Of a stretch of DNA of 64,000 nucleotides, positions 42,959-53,544 are shown in pieces (the stretch's first letter is position 1; every line of letters starts with the position of its first letter). The notes beneath the pieces are model-generated. The model saw nothing but the letters and a program-made list of their open reading frames with translations. It was not told where the DNA came from and ran no database searches. The translations under genes and the position numbers were made by a program. Source of the stretch: Gnetum montanum (taxonomy: Eukaryota; Streptophyta; Gnetopsida; Gnetales; Gnetaceae); NCBI GenBank assembly GCA_015680685.1, contig MNCI01004353.1, forward strand, positions 273,498 to 337,497. Reading direction: 5' to 3'.

Positions 42959-45309
42959 TGTAGCGACCAAAAACATCGATAATTGGAAAAAATGTTGAGG
43001 GGCTGTCGATCGCTAGACAGTCTTAACCCCGTCTCTGCAGGAGGGCCATGCTGGATGGGATGGAAACAGAGTGCCCTGAATGGTCTAGTCAATTAGGCAG
43101 GGACTTAGTCAGTGTCTATATAACCTTTTGCAACGTGCAATTTGAAAACGAGATTGGTAGTGCAAAGTAATATTTAAATGCAAAAGAAATAGGAAATAAT
43201 GTAAAATGTAATAGTAAACAGGGGATAATGTAGAAATGCAATTAGAAAAGTGCACCGCTTCGAAGCTATGACCTTGCTCTATTAAGATGGATACAATCAG
43301 TTGCACAGCGCTGGGAAGTGCAGAGATCCCGAGAGTAACCAAGACATGTAGAGCAAGAGGGTTGTGTGCTCGAATGCGAACTCTTGTGTTAACAATGCAA
43401 AGTTCTACCAAGGTTGATGAGTGGCGAGGTACCCCTACACTCAACCATACAAAATGAGCGTAGCATGCGCGATCCGGTCGAACTCCACAGACGAACTAGT
43501 TATGGCACTTAGACAGTTATCGTTAGGTCGCAGTTCGCTGTCTTTCCACCTGGACTAGTGTTATATTTGTCACATATGGTTTAGTCCATATGAGTTGTAT
43601 GATGTGTTTCCTAATCTATGCTACTCCTAAAGGCAGTGGAAAATAATATTAACTAAGCTAAGCTAGGAGGAAAAGGGTAAGAGAATCTAATCTAGCCTAA
43701 GTGCGACGAGCAACCGATTCCTTGATCAACCGTACACATCTTGGACCTCGTGCACGACTACCACTGGGATTACTAAGCGCAGATCCTAGGTACACCACTG
43801 GGCTACCAAGTAGGCACACTTAAATGCTCGTAATCAAGTCGTACTCGTTCCGCGTTGTGATGAGTAGCCGATTCCTTGACTAACTGTACACATCCTTAGA
43901 TGCTCGTAATCAAGTCGTACTCATACCACATTCTAGGAGTTTAAGGGTGATAGAGAAAGTAGTAAATAACAATTAAATAAATAAATAACAAAGTGACTGC
44001 TACAATGATGAAGTAATCTCGATCTTTATTGTCGGTCATGTGCGTGTCCAAGTACGTCACACTCGAATAAGACACCGTGCAATTACATTCACCACACTGT
44101 GGGCAGACACAGGAAAATAATCTATCTCTGGAGTGGTCAGACTACCAGAGCTTTGCTACTTCTATTCTATCTATGCCAAACAAGGGAGAGTCGTGTCTTA
44201 TTTATAGATATGGCGGCGGACTGTGATATCACGTACGCGATATCGTAGGGAAGACGCGATATCGCGTACGCGATATTGCGGCCTATGCGAATCGCGTCTC
44301 ATCAAAGGTGGTAGAAAAGAATAGAAAGAAATTCCAACTAAGAATGCTAACTGTTTACAATGTCTAAATAGAAAGCTTACAATGCCAGAGAATGCTAGAG
44401 AGCCAGAAGTTTCAAAGGGCAAGCCAAAGGATCATGCGAAAAAGGACCAGGGAGCTGTTTAAGCATCACTCATTGGGGTATTTATAGGACCAAGGGCACG
44501 CAAAAGATGCAGTTTGAACGCCACGTGCCTTGGGCCTATGCTAACCTGTTTATGTTGCACATGCCTGTATGACCGTTGGGTGAGCCTGCCACGCCGTAAT
44601 TACAAACCTACCGCATCGTAATTATGTTGTCAGAGCAACGATGCAATTAGGTAAGGTGCATTAATGTCGCGTAATCGCTTGCCACTTTGTTATGCTTTGT
44701 AGCATAGCACATTGGCATAGCGTAGCATCTTGTTACACATCTTGCTGCATGTGTAGAAAGCCTTTGAAACATGTAGGCTATTCATTGTATGTGTGCTACG
44801 CTACGTAGCGTAGTGACTGGCCTTAGTTGCAAAAACGTCGCCAATCTGTAAACTTTGCCTTTTGCACTATGGAACTTGCGAACTTGCTGATCTCGCCCTT
44901 TGAGTTATCTTTTGTCAACTTCCGCAGAATTGCTACGCCTCACTGTGCCATGTAGCTAAGCGTAGCATAGCAGCAAACATGACCTGATGTTGGCCAAGTT
45001 CGCCGCTTTCTGACGGAAGGAGACATTGCCAAAGGACTTGAAGTCGGGTGAGGGGACTAGTCATCCAGCTTTTGCTATGTTGTGCTACATTGCGTAGCGT
45101 AGCGTAGCATTGTGCTTCTGCAAACGTTTTCTAAAGTTTGCTACGCTACATGGCGTAGTGTAGTGTAGTAAGGCTCCTTGACTTAGAAAACTTGCTGAGG
45201 CAATCAGTCTGAGAATCAGAGCATCCATCTCTTGAAGAACTGCCATAACGCTACATGAATTACAAAGACCTAGTGAAGCAAGAATGTCTTCGAATTTTGG
45301 GGTGTTTCA
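42959..45309 (-). repeat. 5' LTR of the Tat element, split by a solo LTR
   Basis: The LTR is 42959-43414 plus 44310-45309 (1456 bp after removing the insert and one AAGGT copy), equal to the length of the 3' LTR. It contains the perfect palindrome CGCTACGTAGCG at 44799-44810 and other TAGCG words at 44700-44730, 44955-44970 and 45090-45170. Confidence 0.88.
43415..44304 (-). mobile_element. Solo LTR of the Athila-like family inside the Tat 5' LTR
   Basis: An 890-bp LTR (minus-strand TGATGAGACGCG to CCACTCATCA) flanked by AAGGT at 43410-43414 and 44305-44309. No internal sequence accompanies it, so it arose by LTR-LTR recombination. It has perfect palindromes, including ACGCGATATCGCGT at 44254-44267, and a TATA box (CTATAAATAAGACAC, minus) near 44198-44210. 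Internal partial duplications are present at 43700-43930. Confidence 0.9.
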
Positions 45310-45771
45310 ACTAGGTTACCAAACAATACGCTTATGTGTTCGCAACTAGTTATACTCATTTCGCTTAATGACGAGGAACGTAAATAACATTAGTTGGAAA
45401 CTGCAATAAATAAAGACATTAAAATTTTAATCTAAGGAAATCACAAATGTAAAGTGGATGTTGCAATGATGTAAATAATCTCGATCTTTATTGCCGAACA
45501 TGTAATGTGCCCAAGTACATTGCACTCGAATAAGGATGTTGTGCAACCATAAACATCACACTACATGCATACACTTGAACTGAAATTGGAAAACTCTCGA
45601 TCTTTATTGCCGATCATCTCTATCCATCTCTACCTCCCCTATGTGATATTTATAAGCGAGTATGGCAGAAACAACATCGGATATCCAACATCGCCTACTG
45701 ACCCCAATATTAGATCCACAATATCGAATCCATGATATCGAAGTCCCGATATCGCTTCTGATGACTCATCA
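45310..45771 (-). repeat. 5' LTR of the gag/accessory element, outer fragment
   Basis: Continues the LTR broken at 26597. It begins with the second ACTAG and ends at CTCATCA (45771), followed by AACTT. It matches 18610-19081. At 45596-45613 it carries a copied CTCGATCTTTATTGCCGA segment absent from the partner LTR. Confidence 0.88.
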
Positions 45772-45776
45772 AACTT

Positions 45777-46157
45777 AATACTTCATAAAGGAAGAGCTTC
45801 TTTCCCCTTCCAACAATGGGCAAAGTCTTTACTTAAAAACTAGATTATTTTTATCTATTTAATTCCTGTAATTATTGTCATTGGGATGAGCATCATATTT
45901 ATGCATGTCTCTTATTGGCCAAGAAAAAATGATTAGTTGAGCTTTAGAAATGAAGTTTATCATCTATTTTAGAGTTCCAACCACCATTTGAAAATTTCAT
46001 TCTTATAACCTCTTCTAAAAATGTCTCTAAACATTCATCCTTTTTTGTTCCTTCCAAGCAATTATAGACATCACAATCCACATCAACAATCAAGGTAGTT
46101 TTTCAAACACAAGTAACCTCTTCAAAATCATTTATTTCTTGTAAGGACTCAGTTTAA
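45777..46157 (+). pseudogene. LINE ORF1, C-terminal part with zinc knuckle
   Basis: Immediately right of the AACTT duplication the LINE resumes. At 45867-45908 it reads CNYCHWDEHHIYAC, an exact CX2CX4HX4C zinc knuckle, the usual ending of plant LINE ORF1 proteins. Frames are broken on both sides. Confidence 0.6.
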
Positions 46158-46435
46158 AATGATGAGTTTATGGAAGTTAGTTGGAGGAAAAAAGTTAAAT
46201 CATCATCACCCAAAATTCAACAATCTACTTCTTCCCTAGTGATGAGCAGTGAGGTACCCCTATGCTCAACCATACAAATCACAAGAGTTCACGCACAATG
46301 ATGAGTTTATGGAAGTTAGTTGGAGGAAAAAAGTTAAATCATCATCACCCAAAATTCAACAATCTACTTCTTCCCTAGTGATGAGCAGTGAGGTACCCCT
46401 ATGCTCAACCATACAAATCACAAGAGTTCACGCAC
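46158..46435 (+). repeat. 139-bp tandem duplication across the LINE/LTR junction
   Basis: Two identical-looking 139-bp units (46158-46296, 46297-46435) include 82 bp of LINE and the first 57 bp of the inserted LTR. Each unit begins with AAT and the same AAT follows the second unit. The duplication therefore arose after the LTR inserted. Confidence 0.85.
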
Positions 46436-47241
46436 AATCCGGTCAAATTCTGTGGATGGGGATAGTTGTGGTATCTAGATCATTATGCTTTGACTGCAGT
46501 TCGCTATCTTCCCACTTGGACTAGTGGTAGCTTGTCACGTATGGTTTAATCCAAAGTGAGGCATATGATGTTGTTCCTAATTTTACACTACTCTTGATGA
46601 TGATAAAAAGGTAAAGTAATTAAACTAATGGACAATGGAAAGTAAAATCTAACTAGCCTATGTGCGATGAGTATCTGACCTTAATTGTCGGTATACATCT
46701 TAGACTTTGTGAGACTACTTCTGGGATGGCCAAGCATATGTCACTAGGTGTACCAAATAATACACTTCCAGGTTGCCAAGTACTTCCACTTAAATGCTCA
46801 TGATTAAGGCATACGCATTCTACTTAATAACAAGAATAGTAAATAACAATAAAGGGAAACATTTAACTAAAGAAAGTAGTAAATAATTAACAATTAAAAG
46901 CAATAATAATCCAAGTGGATGCTACAATGATGGGAGTAATCTTGATCTTTATTTCCAGTCATGTAACATGTCCAAGTACATCACACTCGAACAAAGGTTT
47001 CATACGATTACAAACATCACGCTAAACTTTAAAGAAAGGAAACTAAAACCTAACTTGAAAACTAACTCAAAATGAGAGGCTAGGCATTGTATTTATAGGC
47101 TAGAGTATATACCCTGACGTCAAGTACTCGACGTCGCATCTAGGCCTCGACATTGCATACCCAACATCAGAGTACATAGAACATAATGATTCATCAGATG
47201 TCAAGGCTCCAATGTCAAGACATGCAAATCATGACTCATCA
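46379..47241 (-). mobile_element. Solo LTR in the LINE
   Basis: An 863-bp LTR of the Athila-like family (TGATGAGTC start on the minus strand), flanked by CCTAG at 46374-46378 and 47242-47246. A partial second copy of its left end and target site lies at 46235-46296 because of the 139-bp duplication. The promoter region has GACGTC palindromes (TGACGTCA at 47115-47122, CGACGTCG at 47129-47136) where the sister LTRs have GATATC. A TATA box (CCTATAAATACAA, minus) lies near 47088-47100. Confidence 0.88.
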
Positions 47242-47449
47242 CCTAGTGATCAATTTTGCTTCTCCAGTTCCTACAAGCAACTCTTTTGTTCTTTTCTCAC
47301 ATGCTATAAAAATTGATACTTTGAATTGAGAATTTTTTAAGGGTCTTTCGCAAGACACTCCCTTTGCTTATCCATGAATACCTTATCTTAAAATGTTCAA
47401 GGCCTAACTAATTAACTTCAGCATAAATGTACAAGTAATTTTATCTTTA

Positions 47450-50400
47450 GGTTAACTATTTTTTTATTTTATTATTTTTCAGGAAATTATGATTTTAGTT
47501 GAACATCTATCTTTTTCAACCTATTGGTTTCTTCCTCACTCATTATTTATTGCTACTTCACATGAGCATGAAAAAGGTCGTGTTGTCATTCTTTTTTTCC
47601 TTTATTGGAAATATAAACTTATACAAAGTGGTTTTGATTCAAATCACAAAGTTATTTGGGTGATCTTCTCCTCCTCACATGGTCCTTTTAGCATATATGT
47701 AATTTATGCTCCTAATGATTCTATAGAATGTGCTCTATTGTGACAAGAACTTGTAGTTTATCTTCCCTTTATTCCTTGAATTTTTTGGAGGTGATTTTAA
47801 TATGATGTAGTCTTCTAATGATAAGTTGGAAGGTGTGCCTTTTCTATTATCAACAAATAAGTATAAAAAATGGTCTAATTTTAAGGAAAATTTTTATCTT
47901 ATGGATGTAGATGATGCTTCTACAAGTGATCTTCTTCATAGGTATACCTGAAGTAATCTTCATTTTGGACAAGCTCACATTTATAACTAATTGGAAATGT
48001 TTTATTTTTCTTCTTCTTTTTGATTGGCTACTTCTACTACTATTGTTCATCAATATGAAACTCTGTTATATCATTTTCCCATGAGCATGTTAATTCAAAT
48101 TAATGGCAATTACCTTAAACATAATTTCCATCTTTTTTTATTACATAGCAAATATTTCTCATCTTCTACTACTTAGCAAACTCTCTCAAGCCTTTGGAAT
48201 TTTGAACCAAGGCCCTTAGGTCAAGTGGTTTGGATTCAATGGTGGCATCGTGCTACTTGTATAGTGTAGAATTTTGCTCGCTATTATGGTAAGGAAGTGG
48301 CCTATCATGCTAAACAAGAGTACAACAACATTTAATCTACTATTGAATTACTTTCAAACTAGTTGGTTTAAGATCCTTTTAACTCATAAGTTCATGAGGA
48401 TTTGGCTAGAGACCAATCAACTTTTCAATAGTGGAATGTTTACAAGGCACAAAGTACCTTAACCAAAAGTAGGTTGGCTTAGTTAAAAATTGAAGATGAA
48501 CATTGTAAGGAATTTTTCAAATATCTAAATAGTTCATCTTCTTTGAATTCTTTGGACAAAATTTCCATTGATGGTACCATTATCACTAACTATAACATCC
48601 TCTTTTCCTACCTTAGAAATCATTTTAAAGCTTTATTTATTGTTCCCCTACAAATATTACTTTCTTTAAGGTAGCTATTATCAATTATCCTATTTTGATT
48701 AATTCTACTATGTTGTAAATTTTAGAAGTTGATATTACTCAATTTGAACTTCAACATGCATGTTGTAATATGATCATTAAGAAGGCTCTTGATTATGATG
48801 ACTTTCTAGTTGACCTTTTAAGGAATCATTAGGGGCAACGATCTCTTCTAGGTTATTAGCAAAGTTATTCATGCTAGTTCTTTGGATCTGAAATTACATT
48901 AGGGAATAATTCAACTTCTACCAAAGTTTGGAGATTTTACTCATATCTCCAACTAGCAACCCATCGTGCTTTTTAACATGGTGTATAAAATTTGGGCTAA
49001 ATGCTTAACATGACATTTGAAGAAGATTCTTTGTCATATTATTTCTTCTTAACAAACAAGTTTTGTTCTTGGTAGATATATTTTAAATAATGTGGTTGTT
49101 GCTTGGGAAGGTCTTCAATGGGCATAAGATGAGGGTCAAGATATTCTCTTTATTAAGTTAGATTATGTAAAGGCTTATGAAACATTAAGTGGGACTTGGT
49201 TTTGCAAATCATGACTAAACTTCATTTTGACCTCAAGTTTCTAGATATGGTGAAATGTTTATTCTCATATGCCACTATTGGAAGAGTCACTACATTTGGT
49301 ATCGCTTCTCCCTTCTCTATTCATGGGTTAGTAAGACAAGGTTGTCCTCTTACTCCTTACCTGTTCATTATCATAGTGCACTTTTTTTTGCCACCAGTTA
49401 AATTATGATATTTACAATAAGACTATGAGTAGAGGTCTTCTTTTAGCTCCTCAACATTAGCTTCTTAATATGCATTTTATTGACAACTTCTTTTTCCTTG
49501 TTTAAAATACACCTAATAGTTTACATTCTCTCTTGTTTCAAGTGGATCAATATCGTTCTTTTTCTAGCTTTGCTATTAATTATACTAAATCCTATGTTTA
49601 TAGTTTTAAAAATAATTACTATTATTTGCCTAACAAAAATTGGAAGCTAATCTAGGATCAAGATTTCATTAATATTTTGAGAATTCCATTTCATTTTAAA
49701 GGATATACTTTGGCTCTCTGGGATCAAGTGGTATCTCAGATTCTGAAAAAAATCAATAAATTGAAAATAAAACCCCTTACTCTTGTAGGTAAATGTATAG
49801 TTTGAAAATCTATTTGTGCTTCTATTCATATGTATTATTCTTCATGTTGGGCTCCTTATCAAGCTGCTTATCAAAAGTTAAAATGATTATTTTGAGATTT
49901 CACATGGTCTTCTAAAGATTCTTAAAAAAGTTTTCACCGGGTTACTTGGGATATTGTTACTCTCCCTAAAGAAAAAGATGGTTTAGATATTTTAAATTCT
50001 TTCAAATAGAGGCTTACTTTGGTGGCAAAGTAGTTGTTTGAGCATTTGGATGCTTTCGACATTATTGGAACTCTTCATTAGCTAAGGCTACAATAAGCAT
50101 TTCCCAAGGAAAAACCATTTTGGAAAGGTATTCACTTCGCTAATTGAATTCTTTCTTCTCATATGATTATCATTGTTGGATCTCATGTCTTCTAAGAGCA
50201 TTTGAAGGCTTTGGCAGGTATTATATGATTATATAGATTGGACTAATGTTAAGATCAATCCTAGTCTTCTTTTTAATCTTTATCCATAGTGGTTGCCTCT
50301 TTCACCTATTCCTCTTGCTACTATGAATTCTTAGTTGGCTACTTGTTAGTTCTACAAGGTTGTCTACATCTGGCCAACCCATGGATTTATTGGAAAATGT

Positions 50401-51300
50401 TTGATAATTTGTCTTGGGTGTCTACAACCATGCATCATTGTTTTGATCAAATTTATAATTTTATTCACCAGTATTTACATTTGGATGCTTCGATGTAACG
50501 TATTTTTCATGGCCTTTATTGGACTAATAGATTGAAACTTTTGTCTTATAAGTTGCATGTTTCATTTAAGCTTTTGCACAACTCCTCAATCTTTGTCAAT
50601 TGCTAAAATATGTTTTGGTACAAACATGAATCAAAATAATTTTAGATGTCCTCCTTCAAGTGAATATGAAAGCTTCCTACTTTGCCTAAAAATTCAATAG
50701 TTGCTTTAGTATCTCCTTTACTTGGGTTTACCTATTGGTAAGCAACTTGAATATCTTGGGGTTTGTAATCCTATTTTCCCTCTCTGTGGAGCTATAGACA
50801 ATTTTGTGCATGTCTTTTGGGAATGCCCTTTTGCTCAATGTATTTGGATATGGGCATATAAAGTTATTCTAAATTGTCAACTATCTCAAGATGATATTTT
50901 TCTTTGGCTTTTTGCTTATTACTTCTATGAATTTTAGATTTCTTTGGCATGTTATTAGACCTATTGTTCTCTTTTGTATTTGGAAGAGGAGATGCAATAT
51001 CATTTTTTAGAAAATAGAATATTCAAATATTTATCACTATTGGAGAAAAATCATAGATCTTCCATCTTGTCCATTTACAAATTATATTCCAAGCTCCAAA
51101 AGTTCACTTACAAATTAATTAATTGATTCATCTTTTGCAACATTGGTTCAAATTTATGGGCAATAGAGGCTCTAGTGCTAGTAACTTTTTTCAACACAAT
51201 TCTCTACAAGGGAGCTCTTTATTTTAATTCTCACTATCATCTGCTTCTTTTGACTCTCTCTTCATTCTACTTGTATTGTTGATTCAATCTTTAGTAAGAA
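47450..51300 (+). pseudogene. LINE ORF2: endonuclease, reverse transcriptase, zinc-binding end
   Basis: ORF2 nicks the target and copies LINE RNA there. The endonuclease region (47489-47800) reads KGRVVILFFLYWKYKLIQSG, then FSIYVIYAPNDS, followed by a GDFNM-like end near 47795. The RT region (48960-49400) reads FNMVYKIWAKCL, then FVLGRYILNNVVVAWEGLQ, IKLDYVKAYETL and VRQGCPLTPYLFI. The second active-site aspartates are no longer readable. The C-terminal zf-RVT-type domain at 50760-50880 reads CGAIDNFVHVFWECPFAQCI. The gene is AT-rich and broken by many stops. Confidence 0.75.
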
Positions 51301-51520
51301 GGGAATTTTAGAAAGGGCGTTTTTTTGTATTAATAATGTCCTAATTGTAAGTATGTTAACTTGAGTAGTTATCCCCGAAATTGTTTGGTCTTCCTTTCAT
51401 GCTATTTTTATATGTTCTATCTAATGCTACATGTGTATATTTTACCCTTTCTATCTATTTTGTTAGATGCTACATATGTATTTGATGCTATATTTTGATT
51501 AATAAAACTTTTTTTTAAGT
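51300..51520 (+). other. LINE 3' end
   Basis: 3' noncoding LINE sequence ending in GATTAATAAAACTTTTTTTT. Plant LINEs commonly end with such an AATAAAA-T-rich stretch before the tail. No clear poly(A) or target duplication follows, so the end is approximate. Confidence 0.45.
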
Positions 51521-52979
51521 CAAACACCCCATACATAATACTTGATACTTGTGCTAATGGATTAGGAAATTTAGGTTAATGAGCTCCATTATTAACCTCC
51601 ATTCTAATCCTATACTTATTGGTTAATAAGAAGCCTATTTTCCCATTTATTTCGCAACCAATAATACAAAGTGTGACCCAAGAAGTCCAACGAACGATGA
51701 TAAATCGGTCTGTGATCATGATTCATGCACATTTAAGAAGTAAATAACATCCTTGATCTTTACCTTACCATGTCTTATGACATGGGCATATTCAAAAACT
51801 GGGCCACTCCAATCCTTTATGAAAAGGAAATTGCTTGAATAGAGACGAATCATATGCGGCACTTCAAGAAGTGACAGACATCACACATTTTGCAACTCGT
51901 ACATCACCTGTTCTTCTAACCCATGACATTTGCATGTTGCTAAGTGCTTGTTGCCACGTCCAAAAACGTTCACAGTGGTCGCCATTCTTTATAAAATTCA
52001 TATTTAGTAATTACGAAAACAAACTCTTTAACAGCGGGAGGCAACCAAGCAGGCCCCCTATGAGGCTGTTACGTAGGGAAATAGAGAAATAAAAAGAAAA
52101 AAAATCCACATTATTATTACCTATCCAAGAAAAACCCAAACAATAAATGGAGGAGGAGAGCAGACGCGTTTACCACATTTGCCAAATACCTAACTTAGGC
52201 AGTCATGCAAAGAAAAGGGATCGGAATTTGGAAGCCTCCCTAACTGACGTTGAAGTTGAAATCACATGGAAGAAACACAAAGCCCACCAAGAACATCCAC
52301 ACAGACGCAAAGCAGCTTAGCAGACGTGGCCTAGATTCGCTGAATTAATTTCCCCACACTAAAAGCACCGTAGCATTTATACAAGATACAAATCATGCAA
52401 TATATATATATATATATATTTTGCCACAGTCAAAGCAAAAGCAGCCAAATTCACAAGGCGGTCAAACCCACCCACAAAAACCAACCACAGCAGCAGTTAC
52501 GGCCTAATCAATCACAGGCATCCTATCCTGAAAATTTCTGGCATACATGTGACACATATTTAGTAATTTTTGTAAACGCTACGCCACCTGTGCTTGGAAA
52601 CAACAGCAGCGGCCCTGTTTTCTTGTGTTTTAAATTTTAGAAACTTATTCGTTTGTGTTTTCTGTTTTGGGTTGGGGTTGGCTGGCTTTTTCCTTTTTAC
52701 ATTTTTTTTGGGGACCTGTGTTTTAATAGTGGCTTCGCCATGGTTTGATTGAAGCGCAAGGATCATGGTGGCGTTGGAGGTAAATTGGAGTCCACGTGTG
52801 AGAGCTGTTCATGTCTGGTATTTGGGCCAAAAACAACGAATAACCCGCAAAAATCTCTTGCTGTTGTTGTGGTGTTGGCGTGAAAAATAAAATCTTTCAT
52901 CGCAATAGAAGGGGCAAAGGCAGCAGGCAAGCAGATTCTGTCCAAAATTGCGCAGTTTCGTACCTGTTGTGTCATATTT
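51521..52979. other. Upstream region of the RING-H2 gene
   Basis: No gene is recognised. A TA microsatellite lies at about 52401-52418, and a possible TATA word (ATTTATACA) just before it near 52374. Short open frames on both strands have no recognisable similarity. The promoter of the following gene is expected here. Confidence 0.45.
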
Positions 52980-53544
52980 GTGGTGCCTTTTGATTATAAA
53001 TTTTATTGTTTTTCCCTTTCTGCTTCTGCTTCTGCTTCTGCAGTTGCTGTTTTCTGCAGTAATTGGCGTTGTCATGGTGGTCATAATTTCGTTTCTTGGT
53101 TGCTGCTGTTTTCTCGCCGTGTGAAAGGTCAGACGGCGGCTGAAGAAAGGGAAGTTCCACAACAGGAGGAGGAAATTTTTTTTTTTCCTCTTTCTTGCCG
53201 CGTCAAGCTGATCGTCTTGATTCCTTCCTCTTTCCGCGGATTCACTGCTATATGATCGGGTACTAGTTTTTTTCTGTATTGGGTTTTCTTCTTCCTGTCT
53301 GCGATTGTAGACCTCCTTTTCTGTGGCTGAATCCTTGTGGTTTTTTTCTCTCTGTGGAGGGTTGACGGCGATGTTCATTCTATAATCTGTTTTTTGGGGG
53401 AAAATCTTGATGATCGGACTGCTTTGAGGTATTATTATTATTATGATTGGGATTTGTTTTATTCAGGTTTTCTGTTTTCCTTTGCGTTCTTGTTTTGGGT
53501 CTGCTTTTTTTTGCCTATTTCTGGTTTGGGTGATTGTTATGAAG
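52980..53544 (+). other. Probable 5' untranslated exon of the RING-H2 gene
   Basis: Pyrimidine-rich sequence with repeated TTCTGC (53022-53058) that looks like a plant 5' leader. A strong splice donor AAG|GTGAGT ends it at 53544/53545. An acceptor TTGCAG is at 54673, followed by 119 bases and the start codon. The transcription start is not defined. A 189-codon open frame on the opposite strand (52809-53378) is probably chance. Confidence 0.4.

Larger units (their letters stand above)
26593..45314 (-). mobile_element. Tat-lineage Ty3/gypsy element with antisense gene
   Basis: Minus-strand element at 26598-45309 flanked by ACTAG on both sides. After removing the solo LTR inserted in its 5' LTR, each LTR is about 1456 bp and the element about 17.8 kb. 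In minus-strand order it has the 5' LTR, primer site, a leader with a 163-bp duplication, gag, protease, then a 6-kb block holding a gene on the opposite strand, then RT, RNase H, a second (archaeal-type) RNase H, integrase, a 1.4-kb tail and the 3' LTR. The double RNase H is the recognised mark of the Tat lineage. All element genes carry stops. Confidence 0.9.
18263..45776 (-). mobile_element. Athila-like gag-only element with accessory ORF, itself split by a Tat element
   Basis: Minus-strand LTR element at 18268-45771 flanked by AACTT (18263-18267 and 45772-45776). Without its 18.7-kb internal insertion it is about 8.8 kb. In minus-strand order it holds the 5' LTR (45771-45310 joined to 26597-26265), a decayed tRNA-Asp primer site, gag, a 3' noncoding stretch, an LTR-like promoter piece, an accessory coiled-coil ORF, a polypurine tract and the 3' LTR. 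No protease, RT or integrase is present. It is a non-autonomous relative of the elements at 1-5827 and 8024-14972. Confidence 0.85.
17653..51520 (+). mobile_element. LINE retrotransposon split by nested LTR elements
   Basis: A plus-strand non-LTR element. ORF1 starts at 17753 and is interrupted at 18267 by the 27.5-kb nested block. It resumes at 45777 with a zinc knuckle. Endonuclease, reverse transcriptase and a C-terminal zinc-binding domain then follow to about 51300, and the 3' end reads TTGATTAATAAAACTTTTTTTT at about 51500. Without inserts it would be about 5.3 kb, normal for a plant L1-like LINE. It also contains the solo LTR at 46379-47241. All frames are broken. No target duplication was found, so both outer ends are approximate. 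Confidence 0.75.

Noticed and set aside
52395-52420. TA repeat as a promoter TATA box
   Set aside because: A (TA)n microsatellite alone cannot define a promoter. No start-site evidence nearby fixes it.
52809-53378. 189-codon open frame on the minus strand
   Set aside because: It is antisense to the probable 5' leader of the RING-H2 gene, low-complexity and basic, with no domain. It is best explained by pyrimidine-rich leader sequence lacking stops on the other strand.
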